64,000 nucleotides of DNA. It comes from JAJPHI01 sp035541875 (GTDB lineage: Bacteria > Desulfobacterota > Binatia > Binatales > Binataceae). The translations under genes were made by a program, and so were the position numbers. Shown here piece by piece: positions 51,409 to 60,537 of this stretch (positions within the stretch are counted from its first letter, which is position 1; each line of letters starts with the position of its first letter). The DNA is taken from positions 62,001 to 126,000 of the forward strand of contig DATKML010000029.1 of assembly GCA_035541875.1 (NCBI GenBank), read 5' to 3'. Below the pieces are notes generated by a model. The model made no database searches. It had not been told where the DNA came from and saw nothing but the letters and a program-made list of their open reading frames with translations.

Positions 51409-54400
51409 ATGTGGATTGTTAGCCTCTCTCTGCGCCGGCCACTCACCGTGGCGGTTATGACATTGTTGATGTTTGTGCTCGGCGGGTTGGCCTTCACCCG
51501 CATGAACGCGGACATCTTCCCCGCGATTGATATGCCGGTCGTAATCATGGTCTGGAACTATCCGGGCCTGTCGGCATACGAGATGGAGCGGCGCGTCGTA
51601 ATTATCAGCGAGCGCGCTTCGGCCAGTCTCGTTAACGGTATCGAGCACATGGAGTCCGAGTCGATCGCGGGCGCTGGTTTGGTCAAGGTATTTTTTCATC
51701 CGGGTGAATCAACCGCCGGAGGTATCGCCCAGATCGCAGCGTTGTCGCAATCGCTGCTGTCGATTTTTCCTCCTGGCATCACCTCGCCTAACATCGTCGA
51801 CTATAACGCGGCCAACGTTCCGGTGGCGCAGCTCAACGTCTTCAGTGACACCCTCTCGGAGCAAGAACTCTTCGATTACGGTCTGAACTTCATTCGCGTC
51901 CGCCTCTACAGCATCGAAGGCGTCTCGGTGCCGGCTCCTTTCGGCGGACGTAATCGCGCCATCATGGTGAACCTGAATCCTGAACAGATGTATGCGAATA
52001 AGCTGTCGGCTCAGGATATTGGTAACGCCCTCAACTCGACCAACGTAATCATCCCGGCCGGTTCGGTGAAAATTGGCAAGCGCGAATATCGCGTCGAGCT
52101 CAACGGCAGTCCAGAGCATGTTGAGAGTTTCAACAACCTGCCGGTAAAGGTCGTAAATGGCACACCCGTGATGCTTGGGGATGTGGCCCCGGTCACGGAT
52201 ACGCACATGGTACAAACCAATATCGTGCGCGTGGACGGCAATCGTGCAACCTACATCCCGATCTTCAAGCATGCGGCGGCGTCGACGCTGAGCGTTATCG
52301 ACTCGGCCCGCAATATCATCCCCTTAATTCTAGAAACTGCACCCAAGGGGATGCAGATGAAGCTCGCCTTCGATCAATCGGTTTTCGTGCGAGGTGCGCT
52401 CTGGGGCGTTGTGCGCGAAGCTGCTATCGCAGCGGGCCTTGTCGCGCTGATGGTGTTGGTTTTCCTCGGCTCCGGTCGCAGCATGCTGGTCGTTATTCTC
52501 TCGATCCCTCTCTCGATTCTGACGGCGATTATCGGTCTCAAGCTGTCGGGGCAGTCGATCAACATCATGACGCTGGGCGGACTCGCGCTGGCGGTCGGGA
52601 TGCTGGTGGATGACGCGACGGTCGCGGTCGAGAATATCCATCGCCATCACGCGATGCATAAGCCGCTGCTCGTAGCGATTCTTGACGGATCGGCGGAGAT
52701 TGCGACACCGGCCTTTATCGGCACGATCGCGATATGCATCGTTTTCTTTCCGGTAGTTCTCCTCTACGGCGTGGCACGTTATCTCTTCACCCCGCTGGCA
52801 CTTGCGGTCGTCTACTCGATGCTTACGTCGTATCTGCTTTCGCGAACGCTGGTGCCTGCGATCTCGCGCTACCTGATGCCGGCGTCGCACGAGGCGCCTG
52901 CACAATACGGACCGCTCGCGCGCTTCCTGCGAACTTTCGATGCCTGGTTCGAGCGTCTCAAGGATCGCTATAGGAATGTGCTAGGTAAGTTTATCGCTCG
53001 ACGTGGCTTCGCCTTGGGCTGTGTTGCGATAATCCTCGGTGCGTCGCTATTTCTTGCGCCGGTTATCGGCACGGATTTCTTTCCGCAAGTCGACGCCGGA
53101 ATGATGAAGATGCATGTCCGGGCACCGGCTGGCACTCGCGTCGAAGAGACGGAAGTCATCGTTGATAACATCGAGCGTGCGGTACGTCACATCATTCCAG
53201 CGGATGAGCTCGATCAAATTAGCGACAATATAGGGCTACCGCCGTTCGCGTTCGTACTCGCATTTTACCAGACCGACAGTATCGGCCCGCAGGATGCTGA
53301 CGTCCTGATTTCACTCAAACCGGAACACCACTCGACCAAGAGCTATCAGAGCCAAATTCGACGCATGGTGAAGGAGAAGTTCCCAGATGTACTGGTGTAC
53401 TTCCAGGCCGCCGACATCGTTAGTCAGGTTCTGAATTTTGGCCTATCAGCACCGATCGATGTGCAGATTTCGGGGCAGAAGCTTGCCGAGGATTACGATA
53501 CCGGGGTTCGCATACGAGAAGCGATGCGGCGTATTCCCGGGCTGACCGATGTTCGAATAGCCCAGATGCTCGACTACCCGACCCTCCGCGTAAACGTTGA
53601 TCGAACAAAGGCGCTCGAACTCGGGGTTGACCAGCGATCGGTTGCGGCTGATCTGCTTACTTCTTTGAGCACCAACGCGATTCTCTCGCCGAATTATTGG
53701 CTCGATCCTCGCAACGGCGTGAATTACAGCGTCCTCGAGCAAGTGCCGCAACACATGATTGATTCGGTCCAAGCGCTTGGCAACACGCCGCTGACATCTG
53801 CTGGGTCCTCTGATGCCGGTAATACGCAACTGCTTTCTAACGTCGCGACGGTTAAGCAAGATATCGAACCTGCCATCGTAAACCATTACGACGTTCAGCG
53901 TGTTATTGACGTTGATGCAGGGGTGGAAGGGCGCGATCTCGGTGGCTCGACGGCAGCGGTACAGGCAGCCATCGATCATCTCGGCAAGTTGCCACCTGGT
54001 ATGCGCATCAAGATTCGCGGCCAGAGTCAGGCGATGAATGAATCTTTCTCGTCGCTCGAGCTTGGAATTGTGCTTGCGATCATCTTGGTCTACCTGCTGA
54101 TGGTCGCGAACTTTCAATCATGGGTTGAACCACTGATCATCATGCTCGCCGTGCCAGGTGCGCTGGTCGGTGTGCTCTGGATGCTGGTTCTTACGGGAAC
54201 GACGATCAACGTTGAATCGCTGATGGGTGCGATCATGGCGGTCGGCGTCGGCGTCGCCAATGGTAATCTGGTCGTAATCTTCGCGAACGAGCTGCGCGAG
54301 CAAGGGTATTCACCGACAGCAGCAGCGATCGAAGCGGGGCGGACGCGTCTTCGTCCGGTTATGATGACGGCGTTGGCGATGGTGCTCGGAATGTTGCCGA

Positions 54401-54591
54401 TGGCGCTAGCGCTAGGCGAGGGTGGTGAGCAGAATGCGCCGTTGGGACGGGCTGTTATCGGCGGGTTGATCGTAGCCACGCTGATGACGCTCTTCGTGGT
54501 GCCTGCGGTCTATTCGATATTTGGACGCAACGTGAAGGGCAAGCATCAGCGCGATGCAGAGATCGAAGCTATCTCGATGCCGGGTGCATAG
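51409..54591 (+). CDS. RND-family efflux transporter (inner-membrane permease)
   Basis: The 1060-residue protein has the AcrB/MdtB layout: a first helix, a large periplasmic domain, helices 2-6 with LALAVGMLVDDATVAVENIHR, a second periplasmic domain, and the closing set with MAVGVGVANGNLVV. The loop NMTALAMVLGMLPMALALGEG-like segment (TALAMVLGMLPMALALGEGG) is typical. It pumps drugs, metals or lipids using the proton gradient. The adaptor gene follows, but no outer-membrane channel gene is here. Confidence 0.93.
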   Translation: MWIVSLSLRRPLTVAVMTLLMFVLGGLAFTRMNADIFPAIDMPVVIMVWNYPGLSAYEMERRVVIISERASASLVNGIEHMESESIAGAGLVKVFFHPGESTAGGIAQIAALSQSLLSIFPPGITSPNIVDYNAANVPVAQLNVFSDTLSEQELFDYGLNFIRVRLYSIEGVSVPAPFGGRNRAIMVNLNPEQMYANKLSAQDIGNALNSTNVIIPAGSVKIGKREYRVELNGSPEHVESFNNLPVKVVNGTPVMLGDVAPVTDTHMVQTNIVRVDGNRATYIPIFKHAAASTLSVIDSARNIIPLILETAPKGMQMKLAFDQSVFVRGALWGVVREAAIAAGLVALMVLVFLGSGRSMLVVILSIPLSILTAIIGLKLSGQSINIMTLGGLALAVGMLVDDATVAVENIHRHHAMHKPLLVAILDGSAEIATPAFIGTIAICIVFFPVVLLYGVARYLFTPLALAVVYSMLTSYLLSRTLVPAISRYLMPASHEAPAQYGPLARFLRTFDAWFERLKDRYRNVLGKFIARRGFALGCVAIILGASLFLAPVIGTDFFPQVDAGMMKMHVRAPAGTRVEETEVIVDNIERAVRHIIPADELDQISDNIGLPPFAFVLAFYQTDSIGPQDADVLISLKPEHHSTKSYQSQIRRMVKEKFPDVLVYFQAADIVSQVLNFGLSAPIDVQISGQKLAEDYDTGVRIREAMRRIPGLTDVRIAQMLDYPTLRVNVDRTKALELGVDQRSVAADLLTSLSTNAILSPNYWLDPRNGVNYSVLEQVPQHMIDSVQALGNTPLTSAGSSDAGNTQLLSNVATVKQDIEPAIVNHYDVQRVIDVDAGVEGRDLGGSTAAVQAAIDHLGKLPPGMRIKIRGQSQAMNESFSSLELGIVLAIILVYLLMVANFQSWVEPLIIMLAVPGALVGVLWMLVLTGTTINVESLMGAIMAVGVGVANGNLVVIFANELREQGYSPTAAAIEAGRTRLRPVMMTALAMVLGMLPMALALGEGGEQNAPLGRAVIGGLIVATLMTLFVVPAVYSIFGRNVKGKHQRDAEIEAISMPGA

Positions 54592-54608
54592 GTGGATGGA
54601 ACTGCAGA

Positions 54609-55748
54609 ATGGATGAAGATCCGACAACGTATCAACTTCCCAGGCCCGGCGGTTTCTTCGTCGTAGGCTGGGTCACGCTTATTCTGGTTGTCGTCTGTCT
54701 GACCGGTGGACTCGTGCTCCTACACACAAACCGCCTTAACGCGCAGGCAGCCTTGCTGGGACGCGAGATTGACCAGGGGCCACGTGTTCTGGTCAGACGC
54801 GTGACACAGGCACCAAAGACACGCAGCGTAGAGCTGCCGGGAACGATCCACGGCTTCATCGAGACGGCGGTCTATGCAAAGGTGTCTGGATATTTGAGGG
54901 CAATGAAGGTCGACAAGGGGGATCGCATCAGAAAGGGCGAACTCTTGGCGGTGCTCGAATCGCCCGAGCTCGACCATGAAGTCGCAAACGCCAAAGCTGC
55001 TTATCAACTTGCCAAGCTAACGGACGAGCGCAATCAAGCGCTGTTGCGAGAAGGAGTTATTGCGCGGCAAACCGCTGATGAATCAGTAGCGCATGTGAAG
55101 GAGACTGCGGCGACGCTGCAGCAACTTGTGGCGATGAACGACTACAAGGATATCCGCGCACCCTTCGATGGCGTGGTTACGGCTCGGCTGCTGGACCCCG
55201 GTGCATTGATTCCGCAATCCACGGCACCTGCGTCCGCCAATATACCGCTACTCCAACTCGCAACCCTATCGCCATTGCGAATCTACGCTGACGTTCCACA
55301 GAGCCTTGCACTTTTTATCCGCGACGGCGATCCAGCCACCGTAACCGTGGCCGAATATCCGGGGCGGATTTTTGAAGGCAGTGTCACACGACATCCGGAT
55401 GCGCTTGTTAGCGCTACACGCACGATGCTGGTCGAGGTCGACTTACCGAACGACGAACGCGCTCTTTTGCCCGGGATGTACGCACGAATGGGCATGCGCG
55501 TTAGTACCCCAGAAGGCCCTCCCCAAGTGCCTGACGACGCCTTAGTCTTTCGAGACGGCAAGCCCCTCGTCCCACTTGTGGAGAAAGACCATTTAAAGTT
55601 GGCCCAAGTCGCGCTTGGGTATGACGATGGCGTCAACGTACAAATTACGAAGGGGATTGAACCGGGAGACATGGTCGCGATCAACGTCGGACAGGCAGCC
55701 CAGGATGGAGCCCCGGTCCGACCGATGACCGCAGAAGAGAGTCATTAA
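54609..55748 (+). CDS. RND efflux periplasmic adaptor (membrane fusion protein)
   Basis: The 379-residue protein has an N-terminal membrane anchor (about residues 15-38). A lipoyl-like half (GFIETAVYAKVSGYLRAMKVDKGDRIRKGELLAVLESPELDHEV), a coiled coil, the second half (YKDIRAPFDGVVTARLLDPG), and beta-barrel parts (EYPGRIFEGSVTRHPDALVSATRTMLVEVDLPN) follow. This fits HlyD/AcrA adaptors. It starts 17 bases after the permease gene. Permease-before-adaptor is the less common order. Confidence 0.93.
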   Translation: MDEDPTTYQLPRPGGFFVVGWVTLILVVVCLTGGLVLLHTNRLNAQAALLGREIDQGPRVLVRRVTQAPKTRSVELPGTIHGFIETAVYAKVSGYLRAMKVDKGDRIRKGELLAVLESPELDHEVANAKAAYQLAKLTDERNQALLREGVIARQTADESVAHVKETAATLQQLVAMNDYKDIRAPFDGVVTARLLDPGALIPQSTAPASANIPLLQLATLSPLRIYADVPQSLALFIRDGDPATVTVAEYPGRIFEGSVTRHPDALVSATRTMLVEVDLPNDERALLPGMYARMGMRVSTPEGPPQVPDDALVFRDGKPLVPLVEKDHLKLAQVALGYDDGVNVQITKGIEPGDMVAINVGQAAQDGAPVRPMTAEESH

Positions 55749-56002
55749 AGCTCGCGGCCGATGACGATCGCTTTCCGTCGTCGTCGCTTCTCACTCACGA
55801 GCGCCAAACCAGCGCCACCGAGAACCAATCCACCCAACATCAGCTCGGAGTCGATTTCGGGCGTAGATAGGGGCTTTGATGGTCTATGTCGAGGCTCATG
55901 CGCGTGTCGCGCGGCACCGGTGACTTGCGCCATCGTGATGGAGGTGTAGAGCATCGAGGCCGCCACTGTGTTGAAAATTGCAAATAATAGTCGTTTCTTC
56001 AT
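55745..56002 (-). CDS. Mini-protein with signal peptide and PEID-type sorting-like tail (1)
   Basis: The 85-residue protein has an N-terminal signal (residues 1-25) and a short linker, then TPEID at 47-51. A hydrophobic helix (LMLGGLVLGGAGLALVS) and a basic cluster EKRRRRK follow. The arrangement matches exosortase sorting signals of the VPEID-CTERM type, which are recognised at the C-terminus of exported proteins. There is almost no mature domain. Its stop overlaps the adaptor gene by four bases on the opposite strand. It is the longest of three similar genes. Confidence 0.75.
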   Translation of the reverse strand: MKKRLLFAIFNTVAASMLYTSITMAQVTGAARHAHEPRHRPSKPLSTPEIDSELMLGGLVLGGAGLALVSEKRRRRKAIVIGREL

Positions 56003-56058
56003 CTCAAGAATCTAAAACTATCCTTTGGCTGCTTATTCTAGAGACGAATAGCTTATAT

Positions 56059-56159
56059 AGCCATACAATATCCTATGGCTCGCTACCCTCTTGGTGTCCC
56101 ATGGGAGCTAAAATTGACCGTGGAGTCTATTTGGATGGCTGCGGATGCAGATAGCCATC
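56059..56159. promoter_or_regulatory. Inverted repeats sharing an AGCCAT core
   Basis: In the 324-base gap 56003-56326, two palindromes share the AGCCAT/ATGGCT core. One is 56059-56065 with 56074-56080 (8-base loop), the other 56134-56140 with 56153-56159 (12-base loop). They could bind one regulator upstream of the first mini-protein gene. No gene is seen in this gap. Confidence 0.35.
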
Positions 56160-56326
56160 AAGAGTGCTATCTTCCAGGACGTCTAATGGAAAGCTTGGTT
56201 TAACGGTCAGAGATAAGGTCGATCCTCGGCAGTACGGAGAGATGGTCTAGCGCGTAGGGCCAAAAAACACCGGGGTGACCACCTCACGATGGTCAGCCCA
56301 AGTGCTAAGTCCTATCTAGTCGAAGC

Positions 56327-56515
56327 TTAGTTCGAAGCAGGTTTGCGGCGGCGGTAGCTCTCGATCAGAAGTGCGATTCCTGCAACAGCGGCAACCAATC
56401 CACCTACGGCGAACTTGTAGTCGATCTCTGGCACCGGAACCGGGCTGGCGTAAGCGAAACTTGGCAATGCGGCCGTACCAATCGTGACCAACGCTGCACG
56501 AAGACGGGTTTTCAT
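56327..56515 (-). CDS. Mini-protein with signal peptide and VPEID-type sorting-like tail (2)
   Basis: From the ATG at 56515, with an AGGAGG site seven bases upstream, the protein has 62 residues. They form a signal peptide ending near AYA-S, then VPEID at 28-32, the helix FAVGGLVAAVAGIALLI and a tail SYRRRKPASN. The mature part between signal and tail is about ten residues or less. It shares most of its C-terminus with the third mini-protein, so they arose by duplication. Its function is unknown. Confidence 0.78.
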   Translation of the reverse strand: MKTRLRAALVTIGTAALPSFAYASPVPVPEIDYKFAVGGLVAAVAGIALLIESYRRRKPASN

Positions 56516-56606
56516 CTTGAGATCCTCCTGTCCCAACTATTCGCGTTAGATATCTTTAGCTAAAGCCGAGCGAAATATACGATCACTACAACGAATCTGG
56601 GGCGCG

Positions 56607-56792
56607 CTAGTTCGTCGCAGCTTTGCGGCGGCGATAATTCTCGATTAAGAGCGCGATTCCTGTGACAGCGACAACCAGCCCGCCGACGGCGAACTTATAG
56701 TCGATTTCCGGGGTGGCAACCGGGATCCGAGCGTAGCTTGGCGGAGCGACGGCACTGATTGTAGCGAGCATCATGAAGATACGGGTTTTCAT
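56607..56792 (-). CDS. Mini-protein with signal peptide and PEID-type sorting-like tail (3)
   Basis: The 61-residue protein starts MKTRIFMMLATISAVAPPSYA (signal peptide). It has TPEID at 27-31, the helix FAVGGLVVAVTGIALLI and the tail ENYRRRKAATN. It is highly similar to the mini-protein at 56327-56515, with an AGGAGG site at a similar distance before the ATG. The two may share a transcript, because both are minus strand with 91 bases between. Confidence 0.78.
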   Translation of the reverse strand: MKTRIFMMLATISAVAPPSYARIPVATPEIDYKFAVGGLVVAVTGIALLIENYRRRKAATN

Positions 56793-56957
56793 ACTAGGTC
56801 CTCCTGATCTGAGTTGCTCAAGCCTCGGCCACCTTCAGTCCGTGCAGAGCAAGTTGGTTCATTTTGATTATTCTTAAGCTTTGTATCCCACTGTAATACT
56901 GCAGTGCAAGGGTAACGGCGCAAAAAGCTAATTTGCGCGAGAAAAGCTGGAAACTGC

Positions 56958-58178
56958 CTAGCGATCGCCGCGGAAGAGAACACCGGCCTCTTCCAGCTGC
57001 TGGACACGCTCTTCTGTGTACCCCAAGTACTCACGCAAAATTTCCGCATTGTGTTCGCCTAAAATCGGCGCCTCCATCGTGCGTAATTCGGGAAATTCGG
57101 AGAAACGCAGGGGAAAGCCCGGAACCTCATAGCTGCCGAGAAAACGATCCTCGATGGTGCGGACGATCTGGCGGCTACGATGGTGTGGATGGGCCATCGC
57201 CTCCTCGACTGCCAGCACCGGAGCGTAAGGCACTCGATTTTCTTCCAGCAGCCGCATCGCTTCTTCGTCGCTGACGGAGTCGAACCACTCCTGCACGATA
57301 CGTTTCAATTCGGCGCTATTGGCCGTGCGAGCCGGGACGTCTTTGAAGCGTGGCTCGGTTGCGAGTTCGGGCTGACCCATCGCACGGCACAGATCGGGGA
57401 ACTGATGGTCGTGGCTGGACATGATGAGGATGGGCGTTGATTTGCCGGCGAACACCCCTATTGGCGTGAGGGCGAAGTGATGCGATCCGCTGCGCCGCGC
57501 CAGCTGCCGGCCGTTGGTCAAGCTGGTCCGATGCACCGTCATATCGTGATAGCTGAAGTAACAATCAAGTAGCGACGTTTCGACGTGTTGGCCCACCCCG
57601 GCACGTTCGCGATGGAGCAAAGCCGCCAGAACCGCGCTGAGAGCGTGAACGCCGGTTGTGATATCGCCGATGCCGATCTGAGGAAGTACGGGTGGGCGAT
57701 CCGGTTCGCCGAGCATGCTCAGCACGCCTGAGTAGGCGCATCCGATAAAGTCATAGCCCGGTCGATTCGCCAGCGGACCTTCCTGGCCGAAAGTCGAGAT
57801 CGAGCACATGACGATTTTTGGATTGAGCGCCTTTACCGTCTCATAGCCGAGGCCCATACGATCGATAGTTCCCGGAGAATAGTTCTCAACCAGCACGTCC
57901 ATCTTGGGGATCAGCTCTTTGAGGATGGCAAGGCCAGCGGGGTTCTTGGGATCGATTGCCAAATCCTTCTTGCCGCGATTCTGTTGCACGAAGTAGGCAC
58001 TACGTCCGTCGCGGACGAAGGGGACTTTGCGCGAGAAATCACCGCGTGCAGAGATTTCAACTTTGATAATCTCGGCACCCATCTCGGCCATATAGCGGGT
58101 CGTGGTCGGCCCGGCTAAAGCCTGCGTGAAGTCGAGCACCTTGTAGCCTTCGAGGATTCGCGGCTTGGTTTCCGGCAT
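56958..58178 (-). CDS. CaiB/BaiF CoA-transferase family III protein
   Basis: The 406-residue protein has the family pattern: LEGYKVLDFTQALAGPTTTRYMAEMGAEIIKVE, YFVQQNRGKKDLAID, NPKIVMCSISTFGQEGPLANRPGYDFIG, and the catalytic aspartate region IGIGDITTGVHALSAVLAALLHRERAGVGQHV. It moves CoA between acyl groups, for example to activate an acid. The substrate is not evident. It lies alone on the minus strand between the mini-proteins and the AraC gene. Confidence 0.93.
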   Translation of the reverse strand: MPETKPRILEGYKVLDFTQALAGPTTTRYMAEMGAEIIKVEISARGDFSRKVPFVRDGRSAYFVQQNRGKKDLAIDPKNPAGLAILKELIPKMDVLVENYSPGTIDRMGLGYETVKALNPKIVMCSISTFGQEGPLANRPGYDFIGCAYSGVLSMLGEPDRPPVLPQIGIGDITTGVHALSAVLAALLHRERAGVGQHVETSLLDCYFSYHDMTVHRTSLTNGRQLARRSGSHHFALTPIGVFAGKSTPILIMSSHDHQFPDLCRAMGQPELATEPRFKDVPARTANSAELKRIVQEWFDSVSDEEAMRLLEENRVPYAPVLAVEEAMAHPHHRSRQIVRTIEDRFLGSYEVPGFPLRFSEFPELRTMEAPILGEHNAEILREYLGYTEERVQQLEEAGVLFRGDR

Positions 58179-58448
58179 AACGATTCGTCCTTTCCGATAG
58201 GAGCGCGATCAATCGCATCCGGTCGCCCGCAAAAGCAAGCGCGTCTACGTCGGATTCGCGCAGGAAGCGACAAATAAGCGCTATAACGGAAAGTTCCGAC
58301 AGGATTCGGAAGTCATCTACTGAATCAAGCGATGGAGGGCGAGTGCGCTGTAGAGGATTGCTCTGCGTGGCTGGAATCGGTCTGGCCGGTCCGCGCTGGC
58401 CCTGTGGTCGTCAACATGCTTCCAGTCGGGCGGTTTCGGATACTCCCG

Positions 58449-59411
58449 TCACTTGAGTGAACGGCGCCACGTAGCGGGTGCCGTGCCGGCTGCCTTCTTG
58501 AATGCTCGCGAAAACGCAGCCTCGGACTCATAGCCAACCATTTCTGCGATCTGTGCGAGAGATGCGCTGGTGTTCCGCAACTTATCCGATGCGATCTGCA
58601 TACGCCAATTTGCAAGATACTGTATCGGCGGCATGCCGATGAGACGTGTGAATCGGTCCGCTAACGCGGAACGCGACAGGCCGACTTCCCGGCCCAGATC
58701 GTCCACCGTCCAAGCCCTCGTGATATCGCGGTGAATTAGAGCGAGGGCGCGCGCGACATGAGTATCGCGTAAACCGGCAAGCCATCCGGTCTGACCTTCG
58801 GGCAGTGTCTCGGCGTACCGCCGGACAGCCTCCACGAACAGCAACTCGGAGAGCTTCGCCAGTACCGTTTCTGATCCGGGCCGGCCGGTTGCGACCTCCT
58901 CGGCAGCGTATTGAAAGGTCGAGTGAACCCATTCCGCTGTCGCGCCTCTCTGGAGTTCCAGCTTTAGTGCTGACGGCAAGGTCGAAATGAGGGGGCTGCT
59001 TTCGGCGGTATCACAGCCGAGAAAGCCGCAGATCATCTGCGTGCGAACTCCGTTGCCGCCGTGGCGAATCGAGAATAGCCCTCCGCCCTTGGGTGGCTGG
59101 AGAAGATCACTCGCCAACACAGGCCGAACGTTGAGGTCGCTTCCCATCAGATGCACGTCGTTGCGCGGGAGCAGAATCACTTCGCCCGGCCCCAGCGAAA
59201 AGGTCTCGGCACCCTCGCACTCAACGCGAAAGTGCAACTCGCCTTCGAGGATGTAGTGGTAGGGGATTAGATGAGAAGCAGTGCCGAGTGCTGGAGCACA
59301 ATGCTCAGGTGAAATGCGCGATGCCACGCACCATGGAGCAAGAAACTCGGCGTGCATGAAGACGCCACCGGTCAGATGCGCGACCCGCAGAACATCCGAT
59401 AATGCATCCAT
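58449..59411 (-). CDS. AraC-family transcriptional regulator
   Basis: The 320-residue protein has an N-terminal cupin-like sensor domain (HYILEGELHFRVECEGAETFSLGPGEVILLPRNDVHLM). A C-terminal double helix-turn-helix (WTVDDLGREVGLSRSALADRFTRLIGMPPIQYLANWRMQIASDKL, then EMVGYESEAAFSRAFKKAAG) follows. It is divergent from the diiron/OsmC/tautomerase operon, so it probably regulates it. Direct TTGAGTC repeats lie between them. The ligand is unknown. Confidence 0.94.
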   Translation of the reverse strand: MDALSDVLRVAHLTGGVFMHAEFLAPWCVASRISPEHCAPALGTASHLIPYHYILEGELHFRVECEGAETFSLGPGEVILLPRNDVHLMGSDLNVRPVLASDLLQPPKGGGLFSIRHGGNGVRTQMICGFLGCDTAESSPLISTLPSALKLELQRGATAEWVHSTFQYAAEEVATGRPGSETVLAKLSELLFVEAVRRYAETLPEGQTGWLAGLRDTHVARALALIHRDITRAWTVDDLGREVGLSRSALADRFTRLIGMPPIQYLANWRMQIASDKLRNTSASLAQIAEMVGYESEAAFSRAFKKAAGTAPATWRRSLK

Positions 59412-59481
59412 ACGAGTTTCCTATCAGGATTCGGTGTCTCGGTCATTTCTTCCGGTGAACTAGTCATAGACGGTTTCTAAT

Positions 59482-59526
59482 TTGAGTCTTACTCATTATG
59501 GCATCAACCGACAGCTCTATTGAGTC
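59482..59526. promoter_or_regulatory. Direct TTGAGTC repeats upstream of the diiron operon
   Basis: TTGAGTC occurs at 59482-59488 and 59520-59526, start to start 38 bases apart on the same strand. A further GAGTC follows the second copy. They lie 30-75 bases before the ATG at 59557, a plausible AraC-type half-site pair. Confidence 0.4.
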
Positions 59527-59556
59527 GAGTCGGGAATGACGCAAAGGAGAAGAGCA

Positions 59557-60489
59557 ATGACCGCAATAGAGAAGGGACCGGAAAGCAACCAATATGCGCG
59601 TTGCGTCCAGACCTCCAAGCGAGTTCACTGGGACATCGATGAGGATGTTGTCCGGGGTCGTCACTTCGATGCCGCGCACAAGTTCCTACCCGATGGACTT
59701 TCGCTGGTCGATAAATTTACGACCCTTACTCCCGACGAAAAACGCTTGGTCAGCCAGATACAGGGCCGCACTTACGCGAACATCTTCGGACTAGTGGAAC
59801 GGTTCATCAACGCCAAGGTGCTGGAATTGAGCCGCAGCCACGCGCTTGGCGATCAGGTCGCGCTTGAAGCGCTAGTGAGGTTTAGCGACGAGGAACTGAA
59901 GCATCAGAATTTGTTTCGCCGCATAGAGACGATGGTCAGCCAGGTGATGCCTGAAGGCTATCACTTTGACGTCGATCCTGATGCCGTCGCACGCATTGTT
60001 CTTGGTAAGAGCACATGGGCAGTGCTCGTGCTGACCCTGGACATCGAGCTATTCACGCAACTGCACTATCGCCAAAGCATCGACCCTGATGCCGAGTTGT
60101 CCGAACTTTTCAAGGACGTATTCCTTTATCACTGGAAGGAGGAGAGCCAGCACGCCATTCTCGACGAACTCGAGTTAGCGCGTCTCGATGCCACGCTGAC
60201 GGTTGAGGAACGCGACCGTGCGGTCGATGAGCTTATCGAGTTGCTCGCCGCGGTGGACTCAATATTACAGACACGTTCCCGGGCAGACGCTCGTTACTTC
60301 GCCAACACCTGTGGGCGCGCGGTGCACGCTGACGAACTGAGACGGATAGAAGCAGGTTTTCTGGTGGCTTACCGCTGGCAGCACATCCATTCGGGTGCCC
60401 AGCATCCACGGTTCGTAAAAGCGCTCTCCGGTCTCGTTAACCTGGACCAGAACCATCGCATTCAAGCGGCGCTAGCGACATTGCGATAA
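59557..60489 (+). CDS. Ferritin-like diiron oxygenase family protein (AurF-like)
   Basis: The 310-residue protein has E81 in VERFINAKVLE, E113-x2-H116 in DEELKHQNLF, E164 in DIELFTQLH and E196-x2-H199 in KEESQHAILDELE. This is the E...ExxH...E...ExxH diiron pattern of four-helix proteins, as in p-aminobenzoate N-oxygenase AurF and relatives. It may oxidise an amine or hydrocarbon. The ATG has an AGGAGAAG site. An OsmC-like and a tautomerase gene follow, and the AraC gene diverges upstream. Confidence 0.82.
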   Translation: MTAIEKGPESNQYARCVQTSKRVHWDIDEDVVRGRHFDAAHKFLPDGLSLVDKFTTLTPDEKRLVSQIQGRTYANIFGLVERFINAKVLELSRSHALGDQVALEALVRFSDEELKHQNLFRRIETMVSQVMPEGYHFDVDPDAVARIVLGKSTWAVLVLTLDIELFTQLHYRQSIDPDAELSELFKDVFLYHWKEESQHAILDELELARLDATLTVEERDRAVDELIELLAAVDSILQTRSRADARYFANTCGRAVHADELRRIEAGFLVAYRWQHIHSGAQHPRFVKALSGLVNLDQNHRIQAALATLR

Positions 60490-60537
60490 CTCAGCCGCCC
60501 ATTCTTTCAAATCAATCAGGGAAGGAAGGAGAAGACC

